A stretch of 50,434 nt of DNA from an uncultured Pelagibacteraceae bacterium (GTDB lineage Bacteria; Pseudomonadota; Alphaproteobacteria; Pelagibacterales; Pelagibacteraceae), in the NCBI GenBank assembly GCA_902600205.1, contig CACKIN010000005.1:1-50434 (forward strand), written 5' to 3'. Below, piece after piece: positions 1 through 8,254 of this stretch. Every line of letters begins with the position of its first letter. Position 1 is the first letter of the stretch. The notes under the pieces were generated by a model. It was given only the letters and a program-made list of their open reading frames with translations, did not search any database and was not told where the DNA came from. The translations under genes and the position numbers were made by a program.

Positions 1-56
1 TTGTTCTCAAATGCAATTTTAGCTTTTAAACCAATTTTTTCTAAGTATTTGCTCAT
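1..56 (-). CDS. proA: Gamma-glutamyl phosphate reductase, N-terminal fragment (runs off window)
   Basis: Only the first 18 codons lie in the window (MSKYLEKIGLKAKIAFEN); the rest runs off the left edge. The start ATG (56..54) overlaps the proB stop TGA in an ATGA arrangement, typical of translational coupling. ProA reduces gamma-glutamyl phosphate to glutamate semialdehyde, the step after ProB in proline synthesis. The assignment rests on position directly after proB and on a short N-terminus that resembles ProA; the catalytic region is not visible. Confidence 0.72.
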   Translation of the reverse strand, partial: MSKYLEKIGLKAKIAFEN

Positions 57-1163
57 TTTATTAATACCATGTCATCTTTATGAATAACTTCGGATTTTGA
101 AACATAACCTAAAATATCATTTATTTTATTAGAGTGCTTTCCTTTAATTTTTAAAATTTCATCAGAGGAGAAACTGCTTAAACCTCTTGCAAATTCAGTC
201 ATATTATTATTAAGAATTTTGATATGATCACCTTTGTTAAAACTACCTTGAACATCTTTAATCCCAGCGGCCAACAAGCTTTTACCATTATTGAGAGCTG
301 ACAAAGCACCTTCATCAATTATTATTTTTCCCTTAGGAGAAATTGAACTTATTATCCATTTTTTTCTAGCGTCCAATTTTGAGATTTTAGGCAAAAACCA
401 TGTACATATATTTTTAGTTAAAATTTTTTGTAATGGCCTATTTATTAAGCCATTAGCTATTGCCATATGACATCCCGAAAATTGACAAATTTTAGCAGCA
501 TCAATTTTCGTCTTCATTCCTCCAGATCCAAATTCCCCAGTTTTCTGTGTAGCCAATCTTTCTATGTTTTTATCAATATTTTTTATTTCATAGATAAGTT
601 TTGCTTTTTTATCTAATTTTGGATCTTTTGTATAAAGGCCATCCACATCAGATAATAAAATTAAACAATCTGCACTAGATATCTGAGCGACCCTAGAAGC
701 TAACCTATCATTATCTCCGTATTTTATTTCAGAGGTAGCAATACTATCATTTTCATTTACTACTGGTATAAAACCAAGATCAAATAAATTTTCAAAGGTT
801 CTTTTAGCATTTATTGCTCTACGTCTTTTTTCCGTATCCTCAAGTGTAAGTAAAATTTGTGAAAGATTTATTTTAGACTTATTGAAAGTTTTTTTAAAAA
901 GATTCATTAACTCAATTTGTCCAATTGAAGCTACGGCTTGGCTTTTATCAAGTTTTAATTTTTTTTTACTTAGTTTTAATTTTTTACAACCAAGAGCTAT
1001 TGCTCCTGAACTTACTAAAATGATATTTTTTTTTAATTTTTTGAGATATTGAACATCTTTTGCAAATTCTGTCAGCCATTTTTCTCTAACAATTTTTTTT
1101 GTCATTAATTAATAAAGATGATCCGATCTTTATAACAACTGTTTTTGAGTTTTTAAGATACAT
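53..1163 (-). CDS. proB: Glutamate 5-kinase with apparent frameshift near the N-terminus
   Basis: ProB phosphorylates glutamate to start proline synthesis. The long open frame (from ATG at 1105) covers most of the amino-acid kinase domain (SSGAIALGC, NENDSI, DGLYTKDPK) and a C-terminal PUA-like domain. The N-terminal phosphate-binding strand is missing from that frame. It is encoded just upstream in another frame: ATG at 1163 gives 21 residues ending KIGSSLLIND, which runs into an A8 tract (T8 on the plus strand, 1093-1100). Removing one A joins KIGSSLLIND to KKIVREKW and gives about 370 residues, the usual ProB length. The upstream start overlaps the end of obgE by 11 nt. Options are a sequencing error, a real mutation, or slippage on the A tract. 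A protein starting at 1105 would lack the catalytic lysine region and probably be inactive. Confidence 0.85.
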
Positions 1164-2136
1164 AATTAAGTAATTTTGATTTAATATCAGATACAGATTT
1201 TTTATCGAGTGTTGATGTTTTAAAAGTAGGTTTCTTTATAATTTCATCAAATTCTTTTATTTTTTTATTTTTTTCTTCTTCATCAACTAGATCTGTCTTA
1301 TTAAATACAATTATTTCCTGCTTTTTTAGAAGTTCTGAACTATATTTTGCCATCTCGTCTCTAACTTGACTATATGAATTGACCAAATTTTTTTCTGAAA
1401 TATCGATTAAATGTAACAATACTTTACATCTCTCTATGTGTTTTAAAAATTTAATACCTAGTCCCGTACCTTTATGTGCACCCTCAATTAATCCTGGAAT
1501 GTCGGCTAAAGTTATTTCTTTATCATCGTATATTGCAACCCCAAGATTTGGATTAAGAGTTGTAAATTTGTAATTTGCAATTTTAGGAGTTGCACTTGTT
1601 AATGAAGCTAATAAGCTTGACTTACCCGCATTAGGCAAACCTATAATTCCTATATCTGCAATTGTTTTAAGTTGTAGCCATATCCAGAATTCTTCACCAA
1701 TTGCTCCTTTGGTAAATTTTTTTGGAGCTCTATTAGTTGATGATTTAAATCTTGTGTTGCCAAATCCTCCCTTACCACCAATTGCTACGACAAATTCCTC
1801 ATTTTCTTTTTTAAAATCAAATATTAGCGTTTTATTATCTTCTTCAAATACTTGAGTTCCAATTGGTACTTTTAAGAATAAATTTTCTCCACCTCTGCCT
1901 GTCTTATTTTTTCCGCTTCCATCTCTGCCTCTCTCGGCTTTGAAGTGTTGTTGATATCTGAAATCAATTAATGTGTTTAAATTTCTCTCTGACACTAACA
2001 TTACAGAACCACCTTTGCCTCCATCACCTCCATCTGGTCCTCCAAATTCAATAAATTTTTCTCTTCTGAAACTTGGAGATCCAGACCCACCGTCTCCGGC
2101 TTTTACATATATCTTTACTTGATCTAGAAATTTCAT
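1153..2136 (-). CDS. obgE: Obg family GTPase ObgE/CgtA
   Basis: A 327-residue ribosome-associated GTPase needed for 50S assembly and stress responses. Residues 1-158 form the glycine-rich Obg fold (GDGGSGS, GGPDGGDGGKGG). The G domain follows, with G1 GLPNAGKS (166-173), G3 DIPG (212-215) and G4 NKTD (279-282). The protein ends shortly after the G domain, so the variable C-terminal domain of some Obg proteins is absent. It lies 28 nt downstream of rpmA, in the very common rplU-rpmA-obgE-proB order, so it is probably transcribed from the rplU promoter. Confidence 0.97.
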   Translation of the reverse strand: MKFLDQVKIYVKAGDGGSGSPSFRREKFIEFGGPDGGDGGKGGSVMLVSERNLNTLIDFRYQQHFKAERGRDGSGKNKTGRGGENLFLKVPIGTQVFEEDNKTLIFDFKKENEEFVVAIGGKGGFGNTRFKSSTNRAPKKFTKGAIGEEFWIWLQLKTIADIGIIGLPNAGKSSLLASLTSATPKIANYKFTTLNPNLGVAIYDDKEITLADIPGLIEGAHKGTGLGIKFLKHIERCKVLLHLIDISEKNLVNSYSQVRDEMAKYSSELLKKQEIIVFNKTDLVDEEEKNKKIKEFDEIIKKPTFKTSTLDKKSVSDIKSKLLNYVS

Positions 2137-2164
2137 GATTTTACAGATGTTAATTATCTGTCTA

Positions 2165-2419
2165 TTAATTAGGCTTTACTGAAACGTAAGTTCTGTCTGA
2201 CTTGCTTTTTTTAAAAATTACTTTTCCTTTAACAACAGAAAAAATTGAATGGTCTTTACCCATTCCAACATTTTCTCCAGGAAATATTTTAGTACCTCTT
2301 TGTCTAACAATAATATTGCCAGGAACAACTAGTTGACCACCGTATTTTTTTACTCCTAATCTACGACCAGCGCTATCTCTTCCGTTCCTTGATGATCCAC
2401 CTGCTTTTTTTGTTGCCAT
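2165..2419 (-). CDS. rpmA: 50S ribosomal protein L27
   Basis: An 84-residue L27 with the characteristic N-terminus [16 protein letters not shown] and the [21 protein letters not shown] core. L27 sits at the peptidyl-transferase centre of the 50S subunit. No N-terminal cleavable extension of the Firmicutes type is present. It starts 11 nt after the rplU stop and is part of the rplU operon. Confidence 0.98.
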   Translation of the reverse strand: MATKKAGGSSRNGRDSAGRRLGVKKYGGQLVVPGNIIVRQRGTKIFPGENVGMGKDHSIFSVVKGKVIFKKSKSDRTYVSVKPN

Positions 2420-2430
2420 AAATTACCTAT

Positions 2431-2841
2431 TTATTTTGAAGCCTCAATTTTTTCTTTTTTAGCCTCTTTAACTGCTATTTCCTTTTTTTTCATTTTTTCA
2501 GCCTCCGATAGCACTTTACCATCTTTTGAAAAAATTTTATTAATTCTTATTAACGAGAATTGCTGTCTATGTCCATTCTTTCGTCTCGAATTTTTTCTTC
2601 TTCTTTTTTTGAAAATTAAAACTGTTCTTTCTTTACTATTTTTTAATAATTCTGCTTCAACTTTAGCTCCATTTACTGTTGGATCACCTAACTCAATATT
2701 TTTATCATCTCCATAGGCTAAAATTTCTTTAAATTCTATATTTGTATCAGGATTAGAATCGGGTAACTTTTCAATTTTAATAATCTCTCCAGCCGACACT
2801 TTGTACTGTTTTCCACCTGTTTGTATTACTGCGTATGACAT
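2431..2841 (-). CDS. rplU: 50S ribosomal protein L21
   Basis: L21 of 136 residues. The N-terminus MSYAVIQTGGKQYKVSAGE and the KKRRRKNSRRKNGHRQ stretch are diagnostic. After the usual L21 body (about 103 residues) comes a charged Lys/Glu-rich tail (KEIAVKEAKKEKIEASK); tails of this kind are also seen in other alphaproteobacterial L21 proteins. It is the first gene of the rplU-rpmA-obgE-proB-proA operon and has a sigma-70-like promoter just upstream. Confidence 0.98.
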   Translation of the reverse strand: MSYAVIQTGGKQYKVSAGEIIKIEKLPDSNPDTNIEFKEILAYGDDKNIELGDPTVNGAKVEAELLKNSKERTVLIFKKRRRKNSRRKNGHRQQFSLIRINKIFSKDGKVLSEAEKMKKKEIAVKEAKKEKIEASK

Positions 2842-2868
2842 TAATGATCCTAATTTTTAATTATCAGC

Positions 2869-2896
2869 AATATAGTCAGGGCCTTATTTTAGTCAA
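2869..2896 (-). promoter_or_regulatory. Sigma-70-type promoter of the rplU operon
   Basis: On the minus strand a -35 TTGACT (2896..2891) is followed after 16 nt by -10 TATATT (2874..2869). The predicted start near 2862 leaves a leader of about 20 nt, with a purine-rich AGGAT before the rplU ATG at 2841. The element separates the ribosomal-protein operon from the upstream metX-metW-gloB unit. Confidence 0.6.
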
Positions 2897-2906
2897 GCTG
2901 AATAAG

Positions 2907-3626
2907 CTAGAAATTATCCTTTAAATCTCTCAATTTTGAAAAGTTTTCAACATTTTTTGATCTTAAAAAAATATTAGTTTGTAGCTCTTCTTCAAGTGTT
3001 GATGGAATAGTTGGCTGACCTTTAGCTAGTTGATTTTTTATAAATTCAATTTTTGAAATTAAAGCCTTATTTTCAGCATCGTACTTCAAACAAAAATCTG
3101 AATTTTTTAATGTGTATTCATGTCCACAATAAATTTCTGTCTTCGATGGTAAATTTTTTAATAACTGAAGAGAATTAAACATTTGCTCATGAGTTCCTTC
3201 AAATACTCTTCCACAACCTAAAGAAAATAATGTATCTCCAGAAAATAGTACATTTTCTCTAAAAAAATAAAAACATATGTGGCCCAAAGTATGCCCTGGA
3301 ATATGAAAAACCTTTGCTTCAAATATACCATCTTTCCAAATTTCATTATTTTTTAAACAAATATCTATTTCAGGAATCCTATGTTTGTCTTCATCAAATC
3401 CTATTACTTTAGCATTGTATAATTTTTTAAGTTCTTTATTTCCTCCTACATGATCATAGTGATGATGAGTATTCATTATAAATTTTAATTTAAGATTAAG
3501 ACTTTCAATTTTACTTACAATAGGTTTTGACTCACTAGGATCCACAACAATAGTGGACTTAGTTACTTCATCAATTAATAAATATGAAAAATTATCTTCT
3601 AAACATTTTATAATTTCTATTTTCAT
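2907..3626 (-). CDS. gloB: Hydroxyacylglutathione hydrolase (glyoxalase II)
   Basis: A metallo-beta-lactamase fold hydrolase of 239 residues that splits S-lactoylglutathione to lactate and glutathione in methylglyoxal detoxification. The binuclear metal motif THHHYDH is at 53-59. Further metal-ligand regions are HIPGHTLGHICFY, SGDTLFSLGCGRVFEG and YCGHEYT; the last two are typical of glyoxalase II rather than generic family members. The length is close to the roughly 250 residues usual for GloB. It starts 1 nt after the metW stop, so it is probably cotranscribed with metX-metW and would fall under the SAM-II riboswitch. Confidence 0.93.
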   Translation of the reverse strand: MKIEIIKCLEDNFSYLLIDEVTKSTIVVDPSESKPIVSKIESLNLKLKFIMNTHHHYDHVGGNKELKKLYNAKVIGFDEDKHRIPEIDICLKNNEIWKDGIFEAKVFHIPGHTLGHICFYFFRENVLFSGDTLFSLGCGRVFEGTHEQMFNSLQLLKNLPSKTEIYCGHEYTLKNSDFCLKYDAENKALISKIEFIKNQLAKGQPTIPSTLEEELQTNIFLRSKNVENFSKLRDLKDNF

Positions 3627-3627
3627 T

Positions 3628-4224
3628 TTACTTTTCTAATAAAAATATACCTAACTCAGATATTAGGTTTTTATATTTTAAATTTGAACGTTTGATATCT
3701 GAGATTGATTGTCCATTTAATGAAATCGTTTTAAAAATATTTATCCCCCTATTATTGCAAAAATTATAAAAATCTAGAATTGTACACATATGTAGGTTTG
3801 GGGTATCATACCATTGATAAGGTAAATTCTTTGTAACTGGCATTTCTCCTTTAAATAGCAAATCTAATCTAACTTTCCAATGTCCAAAATTTGGAATTGT
3901 AACAATTACTTTTTTGCCTACTCGTAATAAATTTTCAATTACTTTTTCTGGATTCATAAATGCCTGGAGCGTTTGACTCAATATTACATAATCAAATGAC
4001 AAATCTGGAAATTGTTTTAAATCATTTTCAGCATCGCCTTCAATAACGGATAGACCTTTAGATAAACATTTTTTTACTTTTTCTTTAGAAATTTCAAGTC
4101 CTCTAATATCTACTACTTTATTTTTTGATAGAAATTCCATCAAAATTCCGTCACCACATCCAACATCTAAGACTCTTGATTTTTCTTCAATAAACTTAGA
4201 AATAACTTTAAATTCTTCTTTCAT
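3628..4224 (-). CDS. metW: Methionine biosynthesis protein MetW
   Basis: A 198-residue class I methyltransferase-like protein with SAM-binding motif [10 protein letters not shown] at 18-26. The [16 protein letters not shown] segment is typical of MetW. MetW works together with MetX in acylating homoserine; its own catalytic activity is not established from sequence. The start ATG lies inside metX, overlapping its last 17 nt, which suggests translational coupling. Confidence 0.94.
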   Translation of the reverse strand: MKEEFKVISKFIEEKSRVLDVGCGDGILMEFLSKNKVVDIRGLEISKEKVKKCLSKGLSVIEGDAENDLKQFPDLSFDYVILSQTLQAFMNPEKVIENLLRVGKKVIVTIPNFGHWKVRLDLLFKGEMPVTKNLPYQWYDTPNLHMCTILDFYNFCNNRGINIFKTISLNGQSISDIKRSNLKYKNLISELGIFLLEK

Positions 4225-5341
4225 TAATATTAGAATAAGTTGTGTTTAAATAATTTTTAATAGTGCTTAAAAAATCTGGAACGTCTAATAAAAAGGAATC
4301 ATGGCCTTTATCAGTTTTAATTTCAACAAAACCAACATCAGCACCAATTGCATTTAGTGCTATTACTATATCCTTATTCTCAGATGTTGGGTATAACCAA
4401 TCAGAAGTAAAGGAGATAATAAAAAATTTAGTTTTGGTATTTTTAAATGCTTTAGACAGGTTTCCACCAAATTGTTTAGTTAAATCAAAATAATCCATCG
4501 CTCTTGTTATATACAAATAACTATTTGCATCAAATCTATCTACAAATACAGAGCCTTGATATCTCAAATAACTCTCAATTTGAAAGTCGGCATCAAATCC
4601 AAATTTTAAATCAGACCTTTCTTGAAGATTTCTTCCAAACTTTTCTTGTAAACCTTGTTTTGATAAATAAGTGATATGAGCTGCCATCCTAGCAACAGCT
4701 AAACCTTTATCTGGATTTGTTGATTTCTCATTATACAATCCCTCTTTCCAATTACTATCAGACATTATTGCTTGTCTTCCAAGTTCATTAAAAGCAATAT
4801 TTTGAGCTGAATGACTAGCCGTACAAGCAATTGGTAAAGCTACTTTAGCTTTATTTGGAAAATTTGATACAAACTGTAAAACTTGCATCCCACCCATTGA
4901 ACCGCCAGCAACTGCAAATAATTTTTCTATTTTAAAATGGTCTAATAAGTTGTATTGAGCGTTAACCATATCGTTAATAGTAATAACCGGAAAATTTGTA
5001 CCTAAAGGTTTATTAGTCAAGGGATCAATAGATCCTGGTCCATAAGATCCCATACAGCCACCAATGACATTTGCACATATAATAAAAAATTTATCAGTAT
5101 CGAATGGTTTTCCTGGACCAACCGCATAATTCCACCAACCTTCTTTATTTGTTAGAGGATTTATGCCTGAAGCATATTGATCGCCAGTTAATGCATGAAA
5201 AATTAAAATAGCATTATCTTTATTTTCGTTAAGATTTCCATAAGTCTCATAAGCTAGTGGAAAGTTTGATATTTCCTTTCCACAATCAAGCTTTAGAGCT
5301 TTCTTAATAAGCACACTATTCAATTTGTTCAAGTTACTCAT
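4208..5341 (-). CDS. metX: Homoserine O-acetyltransferase
   Basis: An alpha/beta-hydrolase-fold enzyme of 377 residues that activates homoserine for methionine synthesis by direct sulfhydrylation. The nucleophile elbow AGGSMGG places the catalytic Ser at 148; the other triad residues fit Asp314 (TSDWLYP) and His347 (DKGHDSF). The family motif [11 protein letters not shown] is at 94-104. Whether the donor is acetyl-CoA or succinyl-CoA cannot be read reliably here. It is the first gene of metX-metW-gloB and lies behind a SAM-II riboswitch, so repression by SAM is expected. Confidence 0.96.
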   Translation of the reverse strand: MSNLNKLNSVLIKKALKLDCGKEISNFPLAYETYGNLNENKDNAILIFHALTGDQYASGINPLTNKEGWWNYAVGPGKPFDTDKFFIICANVIGGCMGSYGPGSIDPLTNKPLGTNFPVITINDMVNAQYNLLDHFKIEKLFAVAGGSMGGMQVLQFVSNFPNKAKVALPIACTASHSAQNIAFNELGRQAIMSDSNWKEGLYNEKSTNPDKGLAVARMAAHITYLSKQGLQEKFGRNLQERSDLKFGFDADFQIESYLRYQGSVFVDRFDANSYLYITRAMDYFDLTKQFGGNLSKAFKNTKTKFFIISFTSDWLYPTSENKDIVIALNAIGADVGFVEIKTDKGHDSFLLDVPDFLSTIKNYLNTTYSNINERRI

Positions 5342-5370
5342 AAATTTTGCTGAAGTGAATTGTGAGGTAA

Positions 5371-5424
5371 AAAACTTATTTAGCAGGTTTTTTAACGCGC
5401 TCGCAATTCAGTTAAATCAGCGCA
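5371..5424 (-). promoter_or_regulatory. SAM-II riboswitch in the metX leader
   Basis: On the minus strand the leader contains TGCGCTGATTTAAC, then TTGCGAGCGCG, then GCTAAATAAG. This matches the SAM-II architecture. P1 pairs TGCGCT (5424..5419) with AGCGCG (5401..5396), with one wobble. The pseudoknot pairs ATTTA in the loop with TAAAT in the 3' tail. The element begins about where transcription from the upstream promoter would start and ends about 30 nt before the metX ATG. SAM-II elements normally repress translation of methionine genes when SAM is abundant. Confidence 0.93.
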
Positions 5425-5431
5425 AAAAGCT

Positions 5432-5458
5432 TTTATAAGATAGATTTTTAGTTGTCAA
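5432..5458 (-). promoter_or_regulatory. Promoter of metX-metW-gloB
   Basis: On the minus strand a perfect -35 TTGACA (5458..5453) is followed by TATAAA (5437..5432) with a short 15-nt spacer. Transcription would start near 5425, at the first base pair of the SAM-II element. That fit supports the call despite the short spacing. Confidence 0.55.
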
Positions 5459-5521
5459 TTTTTTTTGAATTATTGATTGTATTATTTAATTATCCGACTA
5501 TTTATTAATAGAAATTAGCAA

Positions 5522-6607
5522 ATGATTACTCCAACATTCAGAAAAATCAAATTAGAGGCTTACAAGCCAGGAAAATCGTTTTTAAATAAAAAAAAAAATA
5601 TAATTAAATTATCGGCAAATGAGTCTGCTTTAGGCATGAGCAAAAATGCTTCTAAGGTATTAAAAAAATTTAGAGGAGATATATCAAAATATCCAGATGG
5701 AAAATTTAAAAATTTAACATCGATAATTTCAAAAAAATATAATTGTAAACAAAATCAGGTAATATGTGGATCTGGGTCTGATGAAATTATTCAAATGTTG
5801 TGTCAATTGTTTTTAAATAAAGGAGATGAGGTAGTAGTTCCAGAATTTAGTTTTCTAATGTATAGAATTTATTCAAAAATAGTTGGGGCAAAAGTTGTAT
5901 TTTCTAAAGAAAAAAATTTTAAGGTATCTAATGATGAAATTTTAAAAAAAATAACCAAGAGAACTAAAATTGTATTTATAGCTAATCCCAATAATCCTAC
6001 AGGAACATATATTTCTAATAACCAATTATTAGATTTAAGAAAGCGTTTAAATAAAAAAATTTTACTAGTAGTTGATGATGCGTATTTTGAATATATGTTG
6101 AATGAAGATTACAAACCAGGTTTAGAGCTTTTTAAAAATAAAAATAATGTTTTTATATTAAGAACATTTTCTAAAATTTATGGTCTTGCATCTTTAAGAG
6201 TAGGTTGGGGTTATGGAAGTAAAAAAATTGTAGATGCTTTATATAAAATTAAACCACCATTTAATGTTAATAAGATAGCGCAGGAATGTGCAGTTGAGTC
6301 TCTTAAAGATAAAAATTTTATAAAAAAATCTGTAAAACATAATTTAGATTGGGCAAAAAAAATAAAAAAAATAATGAATTCTTATAATATTCAGACAAAT
6401 GAAATTGGACCAAATTTTTTTCTTTTAGATTTTAAAAGTTGTAAATTAACAGCAAGCTTTGTTGAGAAAAATCTTGAGAAATCAGGAATTATTCTTAGAG
6501 AGATGAACTCTTATGGTATTAAAAATTGCCTAAGGCTTACAATTGGAAATGTGAAAGAAAATATACTTTTAATTAAACAGATGAAAAAAATTTTTAAAAA
6601 TGTTTAA
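5522..6607 (+). CDS. hisC: Histidinol-phosphate/aromatic aminotransferase
   Basis: A fold-type I PLP aminotransferase of 361 residues in the HisC subfamily. Visible landmarks are the NPNNPTG motif at 155-161, the VVDDAYFEY segment, and RTFSKIYGLASLRVGW with the PLP lysine at 218. HisC transaminates histidinol phosphate, and many alphaproteobacterial HisC enzymes also act on aromatic keto acids. The gene overlaps tyrA by 8 nt, so a role in tyrosine/phenylalanine synthesis is as likely as one in histidine synthesis. It is transcribed divergently from metX across a 180-bp spacer. Confidence 0.9.
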   Translation: MITPTFRKIKLEAYKPGKSFLNKKKNIIKLSANESALGMSKNASKVLKKFRGDISKYPDGKFKNLTSIISKKYNCKQNQVICGSGSDEIIQMLCQLFLNKGDEVVVPEFSFLMYRIYSKIVGAKVVFSKEKNFKVSNDEILKKITKRTKIVFIANPNNPTGTYISNNQLLDLRKRLNKKILLVVDDAYFEYMLNEDYKPGLELFKNKNNVFILRTFSKIYGLASLRVGWGYGSKKIVDALYKIKPPFNVNKIAQECAVESLKDKNFIKKSVKHNLDWAKKIKKIMNSYNIQTNEIGPNFFLLDFKSCKLTASFVEKNLEKSGIILREMNSYGIKNCLRLTIGNVKENILLIKQMKKIFKNV

Positions 6608-7499
6608 AAATATACTGATCGTTGGTTGTGGACTAATCGGATCTTCAATTTTAAGAGCATCTATAAATAAAAAAATTTCTAAAAACTTTTTTGTTTATGA
6701 AAAATCAAAAAAAAATATTAGAGAAATAAAAAAAATAAATAAAAAAATAATTATTTTAAAAAAACTTGATAATAAAATTTCAGATATAGATTTTGTTATT
6801 ATTGCTACTCCAATGAGTCAGTATGAAAGAGTTATTCCCCACTTAAATAAGTATTTAAGTAAAAAATCTTTAATTACCGATGTAGGTTCTACTAAGGAAA
6901 ATATTAGCAAATTAAAAAATAGTAGCCTGTCAAAGTCGCTTGATTGGATTATGAGTCATCCGATATCTGGATCAGAGGTAAGTGGGCCAAAGTATGGAAG
7001 TAAAAGTCTATTTATTAAAAAATGGTGCATAATTTTTAATGATAAGAACAAAATAAAACAGAAAAAATTGGTTAATTTTTGGAAAAAAATTGGTTCTAAA
7101 GTAATAATTATGGATGAGAAAGTTCACGATAAGATATTTTCAATTACAAGTCATTTACCCCATTTAATAGCTTACAATTTAATAAAGACTGCTCAAGATT
7201 TTCAAAAAACTCAAAAAAAAGATGTAATTAAATTTAGTGCGGGAGGTTTAAGAGATTTTTCAAGGATAGCTGCATCAAACGAAATAATGTGGAGAGATAT
7301 TTTTTTTAATAACAAAAAAAATGTTGTTAGTGCAATAAACTTATTTATTAAAAATTTAAAATCTTTTAAAAAAAATATTGAAAATTTAGATGATAGCATT
7401 TTAAGAAAAAAATTAGTTAATTCAAAAAAAGTAAGAAAGCAAATATTAAATTTAAAACAAGATATAGCGAAACCAGATTTTGGAAGAGATCAAAACTAA
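6600..7499 (+). CDS. tyrA: Prephenate/cyclohexadienyl dehydrogenase
   Basis: An NAD(P)-dependent dehydrogenase of 299 residues for tyrosine synthesis. The N-terminal Rossmann motif GCGLIGSS is at 9-16. The family signatures DVGSTKENI, SHPISGSEVSGP and the catalytic-helix region FSITSHLPHLIAYNL follow. No chorismate mutase or ACT domain is attached. Prephenate or arogenate preference cannot be decided by eye. It overlaps hisC at its start, and its stop overlaps the stop of the convergent NlpC/P60 gene by 4 nt. Confidence 0.93.
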   Translation: MFKNILIVGCGLIGSSILRASINKKISKNFFVYEKSKKNIREIKKINKKIIILKKLDNKISDIDFVIIATPMSQYERVIPHLNKYLSKKSLITDVGSTKENISKLKNSSLSKSLDWIMSHPISGSEVSGPKYGSKSLFIKKWCIIFNDKNKIKQKKLVNFWKKIGSKVIIMDEKVHDKIFSITSHLPHLIAYNLIKTAQDFQKTQKKDVIKFSAGGLRDFSRIAASNEIMWRDIFFNNKKNVVSAINLFIKNLKSFKKNIENLDDSILRKKLVNSKKVRKQILNLKQDIAKPDFGRDQN

Positions 7500-8254
7500 A
7501 TCGATATAATTTTAATCACTTTTAAATTTGCAGTTTTTTCAATTAATTTAATAGTTTTAATTATTGGCATAATTAATACTTTCTTTCTTGGACCGTATGC
7601 ATGAATTAATTCTCTTTTATTCAAACAGATGGCAACATGTCCTTTCCAAAAAATAATATCTCCTTTTTTAAATAATTTTTTATTCTTAACGCCTTTTTTG
7701 ATTTTAACTTGATCTTTTGTATCCCTTGGAAAAAACTTATTGTTAAATTTATAAAAAATCTGAAGTAGTGCTGAACAATCAATACCATCAAAAGTTTTGC
7801 CACCCCATTTATACTTAATTTTCAAAAAATATTTGAATATTTTACTAAAATTATAATCTTTTTTATTTATTATTTCTAAGTCGTTAAATTTTATCCATTT
7901 ATTGTTTTCAAACATTATAAAATTATTTTTTTTTTTTAACATTTGAATTTCAGATGAAAATGGGAGGTATTTTTTTGTTAAGTATTTATTATTACTTTTT
8001 GGTTCATAATAAATTTCTGATTTTAATTTATTCACTTTGTGAGTTTTATTTAAAAATTTATTAAATTTTTCGATCTTAATGAAGCCTATGTAATTATCAA
8101 AATCAGTTTTAATTTTAAAAAAATTTCTCTTTTTTCCCAAAACGCTAAATTTTTCACCGTATAATAGTTGAGTACTTATATTTGATTTTTTTGAAGCTAG
8201 CTCGTAAACGTTCAAAGAGTTACTCTTACAAAAAAAAGTATTATTTTTCACCAA
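7496..8254 (-). CDS. NlpC/P60 family cysteine peptidase with N-terminal SH3-like region
   Basis: About 252 residues: N-terminal SH3-like segments (about 10-130), then a C40 peptidase domain with Cys160 in DGIDCSALLQ, His206 in GHVAIC and a further polar residue His218 in LIHAYG. Such enzymes cut D-glutamyl-diamino-acid bonds in peptidoglycan peptides. No signal peptide is visible, so it may act in the cytoplasm on imported muropeptides; this fits its place directly after ampG, which it overlaps. The start is uncertain: TTG at 8254 or GTG at 8251, with no clear Shine-Dalgarno and no nearby ATG. Confidence 0.85.
   Translation of the reverse strand: MVKNNTFFCKSNSLNVYELASKKSNISTQLLYGEKFSVLGKKRNFFKIKTDFDNYIGFIKIEKFNKFLNKTHKVNKLKSEIYYEPKSNNKYLTKKYLPFSSEIQMLKKKNNFIMFENNKWIKFNDLEIINKKDYNFSKIFKYFLKIKYKWGGKTFDGIDCSALLQIFYKFNNKFFPRDTKDQVKIKKGVKNKKLFKKGDIIFWKGHVAICLNKRELIHAYGPRKKVLIMPIIKTIKLIEKTANLKVIKIISI

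Noticed and set aside
2143..2161. Small inverted repeat ACAGAT/ATCTGT between rpmA and obgE
   Set aside because: Only six AT-rich pairs with no U tract; likely chance and inside an operon.
6700..7450. Long poly-A-rich stretches in tyrA and amgK as possible repeats
   Set aside because: These are lysine/asparagine codons from AT bias within intact frames; no repeat unit or spacer structure, so no CRISPR or satellite.
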